Below, one piece after another: positions 50,057 to 64,000 of a DNA stretch of 64,000 nucleotides. Both the position numbers and the translations under genes were made by a program. Position 1 is the first letter of the stretch; every line of letters starts with the position of its first letter. The notes under the pieces are model-generated. The model did no database searches, had not been told where the DNA came from, and worked only from the letters and a program-made list of their open reading frames with translations. The DNA is taken from NCBI GenBank assembly GCA_009784185.1, contig WRCD01000003.1, positions 62,001 to 126,000 of the forward strand. The letters run 5' to 3'. This DNA comes from Bacillota bacterium. Its GTDB lineage: Bacteria; Bacillota; Clostridia; Christensenellales; UBA1242.

Positions 50057-50761
50057 ATGAGCATGACAAAGGGAAAATCCACCAATCCTGCAATAAACTA
50101 CAGTTGTGTGGTACGGCAAGGTACCAGTCACGGTCCGTGCCCTATTCCGCAAGAAGGAAGCTGGACAAAGAGCAAAGAAATAAAAGATATAAGCGGTCTT
50201 AGTCACGGCGTGGGCGGCTGCGCTCCAAGGCAGGGCGCCTGCAAGCTTACGCTTAATGTAAAGCGCGGCATTATAGAGGAAGCATTAATCGAAACGCTCG
50301 GCTGCAGCGGAATGACGCACTCGGCCTGTATGGCCGGTGAAATAATTAAGGGCAAAACTCTTTTGGAGGCACTCAATACCGATTTAGTATGTGACGCAAT
50401 AAACGATGCTATGAAAGACATTTTTTTTCAGCTTGTATACGGCAGAAGCCAGAGCGCATTCAGTGCGGGCGGACTTGAAATAGGAGCCGGCATTGAGGAG
50501 CTTGGCAGCAGTCTGGTATCGCAATTCGGCACGGTGTATACGGGAGAGCAGGGCGTGCGGTATCTGCAGACCACCGAGGGATATATTACTAAAGTGGGGT
50601 TGGATAAAAACGACGAAGTTATAGGCTACGAGTTTGTTAACCTCGGCAGATTTATGCAGAAGCTGAAGCAAGGCAAAACATATGATGAGGCATATGAGCA
50701 AAGCATGGGCACATACGGCAGGTTCAGCGAAGCGGTTAAGATAATTGACCCACGGGATTAA
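50057..50761 (+). CDS. NifU/IscU-like iron-sulfur scaffold homologue (clostridial type)
   Basis: A 234-residue protein of a clostridial group annotated as iron-sulfur cluster assembly scaffold. The N-terminal half has HGPCPIPQEG, GGCAPRQGACKL and GCSGMTHSAC, placing Cys at positions comparable with the cluster ligands of NifU-N, although spacing differs from IscU. The C-terminal ~90 residues (YITKVGLDKNDEVIGYEFVNLGRFM, TYGRFSEAVKIIDPRD) are specific to this group. It is paired with the GGGtGRT gene downstream, an association I know from many Clostridia. Neither protein has a proven function that I know of. AAGGAAAAC precedes the start. Confidence 0.82.
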   Translation: MSMTKGKSTNPAINYSCVVRQGTSHGPCPIPQEGSWTKSKEIKDISGLSHGVGGCAPRQGACKLTLNVKRGIIEEALIETLGCSGMTHSACMAGEIIKGKTLLEALNTDLVCDAINDAMKDIFFQLVYGRSQSAFSAGGLEIGAGIEELGSSLVSQFGTVYTGEQGVRYLQTTEGYITKVGLDKNDEVIGYEFVNLGRFMQKLKQGKTYDEAYEQSMGTYGRFSEAVKIIDPRD

Positions 50762-50770
50762 AACGAAGAA

Positions 50771-50922
50771 AATTCCCCCTTTAGTTTATAAACCCAGGCT
50801 ACCTCTTCTAACAGAGACGCGAGCCTGTGCAAAGGGGGTGGCGGCTGAAAGCCCGCCGGGGGTTGTGACAAAAACACAACCCTCCCGCCTATCGGCGTAC
50901 TCCCTTGGCTCAAGGGAGAATT
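50771..50922. repeat. Family A repeat (copy 9) with an insertion
   Basis: AATTCCCCCTTT begins the repeat and its partner AAAGGGGG follows only after ~45 bp that hold a separate CAGGCT/AGCCTG hairpin. The second half (GGGGGTTGTG, CACAACCC, GGGAGAATT) is normal. So one terminal hairpin loop has received extra DNA. It sits between the Fe-S scaffold-like and GGGtGRT genes, which belong together. Confidence 0.75.
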
Positions 50923-50942
50923 ATTAGAGTAGGAGGGGTATC

Positions 50943-51947
50943 ATGAGCAATGAATTATTTGAAGGATTCCATTTGAGGAAAGGCAAAATAGGTGCCATGC
51001 TTGGCAAGTACGGCTTAACATCATTAGAAGAGTGCCGGCAAGTCTGCCTTAAATACGGAATTGATGTTGAGGCGGAAGTAAAACGCGTTCAACCAATAGT
51101 ATTTAATAATGCTGTATGGGCATACACGCTTGGTGTGGCTTGTGCTATAAAAGCCGGCGTTAAAACCAGCAGGCAGGCAGCAGATATCTTAGGTGAAACG
51201 CTTCAAAACTTTTGCGTGCCGGGGAGCGTGGCCGAAGCACGCGAAGTGGGAATCGGGCACGGCAGACTTGCCGGCAAACTGCTGGACGAAAAAACCAACT
51301 GCTTTTGTTTTATTGCAGGGCATGAAAGCTTTGCAGCCAGCGAAGGCGCAATCGGACTTGTTACTAATGTAAACAAATCACGCACCAAGCCCCTTAAGGT
51401 GGTATTACTGGGTTTGGGCAAGGATGCGGCATATATAATCAGCCGTATAGGCGGCTTTACCTTTTGTGACACCGAATTTGATTACGCTAATCAAAAATTA
51501 AAGCTTGTAAAAGAAAAGGCTTTCAGCAGCGGAGCACGTGCCAACGTACGGGTATATGGCTGCGACAGTGTTATGGAAGGTGTTGAGGTTTGCAAATCGG
51601 AGCAAGTGGATGTATCCATTACCGGCAACAGCACTAACCCAACCAGATTTCAGCATCCGGTTGCGGGCACGTATAAAATGTGGTGTGTGGATAATGGCCG
51701 GGATTATTTCTCTATAGCCTCCGGCGGCGGCACCGGCAGGACGCTCCATCCGGACAACATGGGTGCAGGGCCTGCCAGTTACGGCATGACGGATACCATG
51801 GGCAGAATGCATGCCAGTGCACAGTTTGCAGGCAGCAGCTCGGTGCCAGCCCATGTAAACATGATGGGCTTTATAGGCATGGGTAATAATCCGATTGTAG
51901 GGGCAACTATAGCGCTCTCTGTAATGATTGAACAAAAAGCGAAATAA
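50943..51947 (+). CDS. GGGtGRT family protein
   Basis: A 334-residue protein of the GGGtGRT family, named from SGGGTGRTLHPDNM (~255). Other conserved blocks are GLGKDAAYIISRIGGF (~158), SITGNSTNPTRFQHP (~222), YGMTDTMGRMHA (~280) and GFIGMGNNPIVGAT (~312). It is soluble with no signal peptide. The family is widespread in anaerobic Firmicutes next to the NifU-like gene, as here, but its reaction is unknown. The nucleotide-like loop GLGKDA and the GGGTG loop suggest a ligand-binding Rossmann-like fold. AGGAGGGG precedes the ATG. Confidence 0.88.
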   Translation: MSNELFEGFHLRKGKIGAMLGKYGLTSLEECRQVCLKYGIDVEAEVKRVQPIVFNNAVWAYTLGVACAIKAGVKTSRQAADILGETLQNFCVPGSVAEAREVGIGHGRLAGKLLDEKTNCFCFIAGHESFAASEGAIGLVTNVNKSRTKPLKVVLLGLGKDAAYIISRIGGFTFCDTEFDYANQKLKLVKEKAFSSGARANVRVYGCDSVMEGVEVCKSEQVDVSITGNSTNPTRFQHPVAGTYKMWCVDNGRDYFSIASGGGTGRTLHPDNMGAGPASYGMTDTMGRMHASAQFAGSSSVPAHVNMMGFIGMGNNPIVGATIALSVMIEQKAK

Positions 51948-51948
51948 C

Positions 51949-51975
51949 AAAAACCACCCGGGCGGGTGGTTTTTT
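51949..51975. terminator. Bidirectional terminator between convergent genes
   Basis: CCACCC/GGGTGG stem flanked by AAAAA and TTTTTT. It ends the GGGtGRT transcript and the HipA-like transcript from the other side; it touches the latter's stop codon. Confidence 0.88.
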
Positions 51976-53191
51976 ATCGCGGCGTCAGCGGTCTCGGTCC
52001 TATTTTGTTCAGCAAAGGATTAATAAACTTAGGTTCGGGAGTTTTGGCAAGCTCAGTTTCGGGAGCAACTCTGTGCATGGCCTCTCTAACCGAGCGCAAA
52101 GCAAGCAGCGCGCCGTTTTTAAAGTTTGCCGCTATGCATGGAGATTCGGTGGTGGTATGCATGGCTGCCAAATCCGGAGCCGGTTCGTTTTGCAACGCAA
52201 ACGGCTTAGCAGCCGCTTTTACGGCTTCTACAAACATTTTGCCGCCGTCTTTACTTACAGTATTATATAAGTTTTTTACCCAGCCGGTTATTGCGGGATT
52301 AGCAACAATGGTTTTTGCAATTTCATTGCTTAATAAATTCAACTTCTGTTTGGAAGTCAGGTTTTCATCTTTTGTAAAATCATATCTGTCAAACTTCTTC
52401 TCAAGCCCGAATCTGCGCGAGCCTACAATCAAACCCGCAGTTTCGTCTTCTGTCCAGAATCCGGCAATATCCCGATACTTTTCCGGCCGCCTTAAGTTAG
52501 AAACGCATGCCAGAAGCGAGTTGTCAAACAACGGACAAAGGTCAATGCGCCCGTTTCCAAGATTTTGTTTAAACACTATATTGCCCGGATGACGGTCGGT
52601 CTGGATGGTTAAGAGGTCAAAGAAATACATTTTAAACAAATCCAGTTTTACTCCGGCAGAATCGTCGGCTTTTCTGATTTTTGACGCAAGACTTACTGCA
52701 CTGCACGCTTCATTATAATGAGTGGAAGAATCCGCGGTATAAAAAACCGGGTCAAGGTTGTTTATGTTTAACAGCTTTTCCGCAGTCAATGGCACTTCAA
52801 TGTTTTTGTTGTAAATAAAATCAGACAGTAAATCAGGCATAAACTCCGGAGTAAAGGTCGTAATCGGATAAAGCGGATACCCTGTCATGTGCTCATATTT
52901 ATCGCTTACAGCATGGTATTGCACACAGTTTATCCCCAGTTTTGCAGCTAAGTGGGACGCCATAAGCTCACCTATTATTTCTGTTACCCTGCTGACACGC
53001 GGCTGTTTGTAAAAATATTGTTTGCCGTCTGCTGTTTCAACAACAAACTGCGAAAATCTTTGAGAGTGCCTGTTGTTAAGATATACAATTCCCTCGCAAA
53101 CCCGCATATCAAAGTCAAGCTCGCTTGCTTCGTCTGCTCCGCCAATCGGCGTTATCTTTACCGGAAAAAACGACTGCGGTTTTATAGCCAT
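51974..53191 (-). CDS. HipA-like Ser/Thr kinase-fold protein
   Basis: A 405-residue protein from ATG 53191 (AGAGG eight bases upstream; a GTG at 53200 is the alternative). It has features of HipA/PI3K-like kinases: YFYKQPR (~50) for the ATP-binding Lys, EIIGELMASHLAAKLGI (~65-82), the catalytic loop TIQTDRHPGNIVF (~205) and the metal-binding LCPLFDNSLLA (~230). No HipB-like antitoxin gene lies next to it, so it is not clearly a toxin. The C-terminal ~90 residues are not conserved. The target is unknown. The kinase fold is well supported; activity is inference. Confidence 0.75.
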   Translation of the reverse strand: MAIKPQSFFPVKITPIGGADEASELDFDMRVCEGIVYLNNRHSQRFSQFVVETADGKQYFYKQPRVSRVTEIIGELMASHLAAKLGINCVQYHAVSDKYEHMTGYPLYPITTFTPEFMPDLLSDFIYNKNIEVPLTAEKLLNINNLDPVFYTADSSTHYNEACSAVSLASKIRKADDSAGVKLDLFKMYFFDLLTIQTDRHPGNIVFKQNLGNGRIDLCPLFDNSLLACVSNLRRPEKYRDIAGFWTEDETAGLIVGSRRFGLEKKFDRYDFTKDENLTSKQKLNLLSNEIAKTIVANPAITGWVKNLYNTVSKDGGKMFVEAVKAAAKPFALQNEPAPDLAAMHTTTESPCIAANFKNGALLALRSVREAMHRVAPETELAKTPEPKFINPLLNKIGPRPLTPR

Positions 53192-53248
53192 TGCCTGCAC
53201 CTCTTGTGGATAATTATATCATGTTTTTGAATTTAGTCAAGATTTTAA

Positions 53249-53283
53249 CAAAAAGACTATGCACCCGGCATAGTCTTTTTTTA
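53249..53283. terminator. Bidirectional terminator
   Basis: GACTATGC/GCATAGTC stem with ACCCG loop between A and T runs. It ends the 1760-residue gene read on the minus strand and insulates it from the HipA-like gene. Confidence 0.88.
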
Positions 53284-53292
53284 TGTTTTCAA

Positions 53293-58575
<5,283 letters not shown>

Positions 58576-58652
58576 AATTAATAAACTCCTCTTTGGTTAT
58601 TGCATTCATTATATCACACATAACTTAACTTGTAAATACTAAAATCAAAAAA

Positions 58653-58682
58653 ACTTTGTGTGTTTCGGCACAAAGCTTTTTA
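58653..58682 (-). terminator. Terminator after the 605-residue gene
   Basis: CTTTGTG/CACAAAG stem followed on the minus strand by seven T, 32 bp after the stop at 58715. It separates this gene from the 1760-residue gene. Confidence 0.85.
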
Positions 58683-58714
58683 CCCTTTCTCGTTGCGTTT
58701 TGTTTTTGTTTTAT

Positions 58715-60532
58715 TTAAGCTCTGACCATTTTGGGCGGTTGGTTATCCCTGCCGGTCATCCTGTTTGAGCAATTAAGCTCTTTAGCGTTTAACCCCGCAA
58801 ACGGGTCGTTTTGGGCAAACCTGTCGTTAAAAGGTTTTAAAATCTTTTTAACTTCATTAAACAAGGCACGGCCCGTAATTCTTTCAACCGCAGAAAACTC
58901 CGGCTCTTTGGCAGCATTTTCTGCCCATTTACACCATACCAGCTCTCCAAACTCGTCTCCCCAAAACTCTTCGGGCGTCTTATATTTCTCCCCCAGCTCT
59001 ACGTGCAGTTTGTTGGCACCGTATTGAGCAAGTCTAAGAATTCTGGCCATATCCTTTTCCACAAACTCTTCTTTGCCGTCTATTATTTGCTTTACCTTAA
59101 AACCCTGTCCATAGCCGAAACACTCACAATTGTTAACCATGGTATTCATTGTCTGATTAATTTTGGCAATAATAAACGCATCTTCTTTGGGAGTCAGGCT
59201 CACTCTTAAATCCTCAAGCTCGGTCAAAACCAAAAACCCGGTACGCAAGGCGTTTACCGTCTCATATTTTTTGTCCCTAAATTCCCGGCTCTCCTGCTGA
59301 AGCTCTTTTGCTTGCCTGTGCAGTTTGCGCGCATTTCTATGGCGGTATTTTTCGTCAGAATTCTTTAATATCTTGTACTCCTCTACCGCCGGAGAAGAGT
59401 CGTTTTTAATAGTTCTTAATACCTTTGTTTCATAAATATCATACCAGAATCTTGGTAAACTTAAAGCCTTTTCGTTTGCTGCAACAAGCGGCTCGTCTGT
59501 ATTCCATGTGTTTACTCCCGTAAACTTTCTGCCAACTGCAAAAAGCAAGTCAACGGCGTTAAATAATCCGGTTGTCCTCTTCCTCAGCTCTTCTGCCAGC
59601 GGTGCCTGTGTGGCGTCGTCCTTAATTGCCAAAAACTTTTGCTCTTGTTCCATTGCCGCATCATAATATATCCTGCACAAACCATTCCATTCTTTAAGTT
59701 GCAATCTGCTAAACTTATCGTCTATTTCAATGGCCTCCATAGAACACCGGTAGTCATGCAGTTTCGCCCTATCGTCTTTATTCAGATTTTTAACATAACT
59801 CAATATGGTTTCTACAACATCACTTTCCAGCATTTCTACCGTAAGTTTTATATCTTCTGCATCATTCCCCAGCGGATGCCCAACTCCTGCACCTTTGCAT
59901 AAGAGTATAATTTTTTCCATTTCAAGAATTTCCATCTTGTCAAAAACTTCTTCGGTGTTTGGTATAAGCTTGTAAGACAGCCCCTTTAAGTCCTCAAGCC
60001 ACTCAGTGTCAGCAAAGCGGCCCTCCTTTTCATCTAAACCCATATATCCGTTTTCGCCGTTTATGGGAGCGGGATTCTGTATACCGTTGGCAGGTGTTGC
60101 ACGCGCTTGTTTTCTTGCCTGGTTTGCTGCCGCAATTGTATCGTCCGGTTTTGGAACCGCTGCGCCGGTAAACACAAACTTTTCACGCATGGCAGCTATT
60201 TCGGCCTCCAATCTTTTTTCAGAGGTTAAAGCATACCAAATTTTCCTAAGCGCCGCAGGAGCGGCTGCAAAAAGCGGTTCAACCTGCTGAGTAATTATGG
60301 CCGCTACAATAGAAGCATACGCCGTATAGTCAACAGCTGTTTTCAGCTTGTCTTTTGTTTTAACTACGGCAATTTGACTGTTGTGGGAGCCATACTCATC
60401 TGCCTCAACAAAAATCTGATGGGCAAGGTGTTCGTACCAGAACCTTCTGAAGCCCTTAAAATGAAAGTACTTTCTTGTACTCCGCTTACCCCAGCCAAAT
60501 GGCGCATCAACAGTTGTGTTATCTTCCGCCAT
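58715..60532 (-). CDS. Large unknown protein (605 aa)
   Basis: A 605-residue, mostly helical and highly charged protein with no signal peptide. A weakly hydrophobic segment lies at residues ~68-100 (YTAYASIVAAIITQQVEPLFAAA within it). Residues ~115-165 form an Ala/Lys/Pro-rich linker, and ~370-430 a strong coiled coil (KLHRQAKELQQESREFRDKKYE region). The C-terminal ~150 residues contain NCECFGYGQGFK. No family was recognised. It has its own ribosome binding site (AGGATATTT) and terminator, so it is transcribed alone. It may be a structural or scaffold protein; nothing in the sequence settles this. Confidence 0.6.
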   Translation of the reverse strand: MAEDNTTVDAPFGWGKRSTRKYFHFKGFRRFWYEHLAHQIFVEADEYGSHNSQIAVVKTKDKLKTAVDYTAYASIVAAIITQQVEPLFAAAPAALRKIWYALTSEKRLEAEIAAMREKFVFTGAAVPKPDDTIAAANQARKQARATPANGIQNPAPINGENGYMGLDEKEGRFADTEWLEDLKGLSYKLIPNTEEVFDKMEILEMEKIILLCKGAGVGHPLGNDAEDIKLTVEMLESDVVETILSYVKNLNKDDRAKLHDYRCSMEAIEIDDKFSRLQLKEWNGLCRIYYDAAMEQEQKFLAIKDDATQAPLAEELRKRTTGLFNAVDLLFAVGRKFTGVNTWNTDEPLVAANEKALSLPRFWYDIYETKVLRTIKNDSSPAVEEYKILKNSDEKYRHRNARKLHRQAKELQQESREFRDKKYETVNALRTGFLVLTELEDLRVSLTPKEDAFIIAKINQTMNTMVNNCECFGYGQGFKVKQIIDGKEEFVEKDMARILRLAQYGANKLHVELGEKYKTPEEFWGDEFGELVWCKWAENAAKEPEFSAVERITGRALFNEVKKILKPFNDRFAQNDPFAGLNAKELNCSNRMTGRDNQPPKMVRA

Positions 60533-60631
60533 AAATATCCTCCGTATACATTACTCAAAGTGTACCATATAAGAACTTAAAAGTAAATAGCTAAATTCAA
60601 CTATCAATTATAAATCTCGGCTAGTTGCTTT

Positions 60632-60658
60632 ACAATCATTTACAGTAAATGTTATAAT
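60632..60658 (+). promoter_or_regulatory. Promoter of the 95-residue gene (leaderless)
   Basis: A TTTACA-like -35 (about 60629), a spacer of about 18 bp and a perfect TATAAT at 60653-60658. The ATG at 60664 lies at the expected transcription start. The spacer contains a small palindrome (ATTTACAGTAAAT). Confidence 0.65.
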
Positions 60659-60663
60659 GAAAT

Positions 60664-60951
60664 ATGAATTTGAAGTTAATAACAGAAACAGAAAGCAAAT
60701 CCGGCGCTTCAATGACTGCCTTTCACAAAGACGGCAGAAAGACAACTGAAGAAATTGGCAAAATTGTTGAAACAGCATACGAATGCCCGTGCGGAAAAGG
60801 CAAAGTTGCTTTAACCCAGGAAAAGATACCGGGGTATTATGATTGGTGGGCAAAAATCGAATGTGCCGACTGTGACAAAAAATACGAACTAACATGGGGC
60901 AAGGGAGTAGTTCCGGGCCAATCACCGATGATTAAAGAAAAGACACGCTAA
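60664..60951 (+). CDS. Small zinc-ribbon-like protein (95 aa)
   Basis: A 95-residue protein with two Cys pairs, CPC at 41-43 and CADC at 67-70, a spacing suited to one zinc site. The N-terminal ~35 residues are a basic/acidic helical segment; between the pairs is DWWAK. No family was recognised. There is no Shine-Dalgarno site and the -10 box ends five to six bases before the ATG. The last six codons and the stop lie inside a perfect 19-bp inverted repeat that should be its terminator. A nucleic-acid-binding role is possible. Confidence 0.65.
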   Translation: MNLKLITETESKSGASMTAFHKDGRKTTEEIGKIVETAYECPCGKGKVALTQEKIPGYYDWWAKIECADCDKKYELTWGKGVVPGQSPMIKEKTR

Positions 60952-60972
60952 TCTAGCGTGTCTTTTCTTTAA
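60932..60972. terminator. Perfect 19-bp inverted repeat overlapping a gene end
   Basis: TTAAAGAAAAGACACGCTA and its exact complement are separated by three bases. The left arm codes for the last residues of the zinc-ribbon-like protein and its stop. With T-rich ends on both sides it can stop transcription from either direction, including rRNA operon read-through. Confidence 0.75.
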
Positions 60973-60989
60973 TGAAAATCCGGCAACGA
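60973..60989 (-). repeat. Extra copy of the 5S rRNA 3' end
   Basis: TGAAAATCCGGCAACGA is identical to the 3' end of the 5S gene and its flank at 61152-61168, about 180 bp away. It is followed by a GGAGCG-type repeat core. It looks like a remnant of a duplicated or deleted second 5S gene. Confidence 0.5.
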
Positions 60990-61120
60990 ACCTAGTCCGG
61001 AGCGCAGCGAAGGACCAGAGCGTGCCGGCAAACTTTTTATAAAATTTGATGACAGGCGCTTGCGCATACAGAAAATTTTGTAAAAGAGTTGTGCGTTGCC
61101 CAGCAACGCACATTTTCGTA

Positions 61121-61150
61121 AAAAAGCCACGTATTTCTACGTGGCTTTTT
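61121..61150 (-). terminator. rRNA operon terminator
   Basis: A 13-bp stem AAAAAGCCACGTA with its complement and TTTC loop lies just after 5S on the minus strand. A second strong hairpin (GTGCGTTGC/GCAACGCAC, 61091-61111) follows. Confidence 0.9.
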
Positions 61151-61155
61151 ATGAA

Positions 61156-61274
61156 AATCCGGCAACGACCTACTCTCCCAGCCAACTGCTCGGCAAGTAC
61201 CCTCGGCGCTGAAGAGCTTAACTTCTGTGTTCGGAATGAGAACAGGTGGACCTCTTCGCAATAATCACCGGAAA
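61156..61274 (-). rRNA. rrf: 5S ribosomal RNA
   Basis: About 118 nt. The ends TCCGG and CCGGA pair. Conserved internal segments are CCGAACACAGAAGTTAAG (loop B/C region) and GAGAGTAGGTC near the 3' end. It follows 23S on the minus strand, as in a normal rrn operon. Confidence 0.93.
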
Positions 61275-61302
61275 TGGATGAATGTCTACATAATTAGGTT
61301 TT

Positions 61303-61364
61303 GCGCCCTTCGGGCGGCTACCCCGTCACGCTTACGCGTGCCACCCCTTCGGAAAAGGGGAATT
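61303..61364. repeat. Family A repeat (copy 10) in the 23S-5S spacer
   Basis: GGCTACCCCGTC, a GCGTG/CACGC hairpin and CCCCTTCGGAAAAGGGGAATT. It is a half-length copy located between 23S and 5S, so it is transcribed as part of the rRNA precursor. The rest of 61275-61494 is AT-rich spacer, with no gene seen. Confidence 0.75.
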
Positions 61365-61494
61365 ATTGTGAGTACACTCACAACTGCATAATAATTGATT
61401 TTTGATTTTTTGTCAACAAATATAACAAAATTTTGCAAACATGCGCATTTAATCAGCCAATCCATATCAACCCAAACTAAAGTTTGGATTCAGA

Positions 61495-64000
<2,506 letters not shown>

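Noticed and set aside
10803-50922. CRISPR array formed by the dispersed AATTCCCC elements
   Set aside because: The copies are kilobases apart, lie singly between genes, vary in the middle and have no cas genes nearby.

Overview
The window looks like chromosomal DNA of an uncultured, fairly low-GC Gram-positive bacterium, most likely a clostridium-like Bacillota. This is inferred from gene content, not from a 16S gene: a large (Alu-domain type) SRP RNA, consensus Shine-Dalgarno sites, DivIVA, a YwlE-type arginine phosphatase beside RpiB, acpS near a MazF module, and a NifU-like / GGGtGRT pair. TGA is an ordinary stop here. Large surface proteins with GLUG and InlB-type B repeats and C-terminal membrane anchors, without LPXTG, suggest a host-associated lifestyle.

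Layout. 1-8.3 kb: surface and lipoproteins with rpiB and the phosphatase between them. 8.3-16.6 kb: a PHP phosphoesterase, two kinds of very small Cys-rich proteins (one also at 1.0 kb), an MntP-like pump, an SDR enzyme, a lone MgtE membrane domain, and a four-domain protein joining a Na/phosphate transporter, PhoU repeats, a methyltransferase and a CYTH triphosphatase-like domain. 16.7-29.8 kb: a tRNA-Ala/tRNA-Ile operon interrupted by a 12.8-kb AT-rich integrative element. 29.9-33.4 kb: a surface protein, a LysM protein and a DUF5131 radical-SAM-like protein. 33.6-41.3 kb: gltX, two envelope proteins, an unusual RluA-like protein and a type-2 ileS. 41.3-50 kb: a CBS protein, SRP RNA, a tiny ORF, a DivIVA-like protein, lgt, two membrane proteins, mazF with its antitoxin, acpS and recX. 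50-61 kb: Fe-S scaffold-like and GGGtGRT genes, a HipA-like kinase, a 1760-residue surface protein, a 605-residue unknown and a small zinc-ribbon-like protein. 61.1-64 kb: 5S and the 3' part of 23S rRNA on the minus strand.

The integrative element is the most unusual system. It splits a host tRNA-Ile(GAU) gene in the anticodon loop at an 8-bp core and does not rebuild either half. Instead it carries a complete tRNA-Ile(GAU), identical to the host tRNA in 63 nt and differing only in five compensated acceptor base pairs, placed so the host tRNA promoter can read into it and followed by a terminator. The element also has a tyrosine integrase with an inserted HTH, an excisionase gene with an in-frame TGA where Trp is expected, several regulators, a BcgI-like restriction-modification pair led by a ribbon-helix-helix protein with its own palindromic operator, and a replication module (winged-helix protein, SF3 helicase, iteron-like repeats). 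No capsid or conjugation genes are visible.

Two families of dispersed intergenic repeats run through the host part: ~120-bp palindromic elements bounded by AATTCCCC/GGGGAATT, and elements with a GGAGCG-n-AGCGACC core and heptamer-periodic tails. They sit at gene ends, supply stop codons or C-terminal codons, and one lies in the 23S-5S spacer. Several genes lack a Shine-Dalgarno site and have a -10 box ending exactly six bases before the start codon, which points to leaderless mRNAs.
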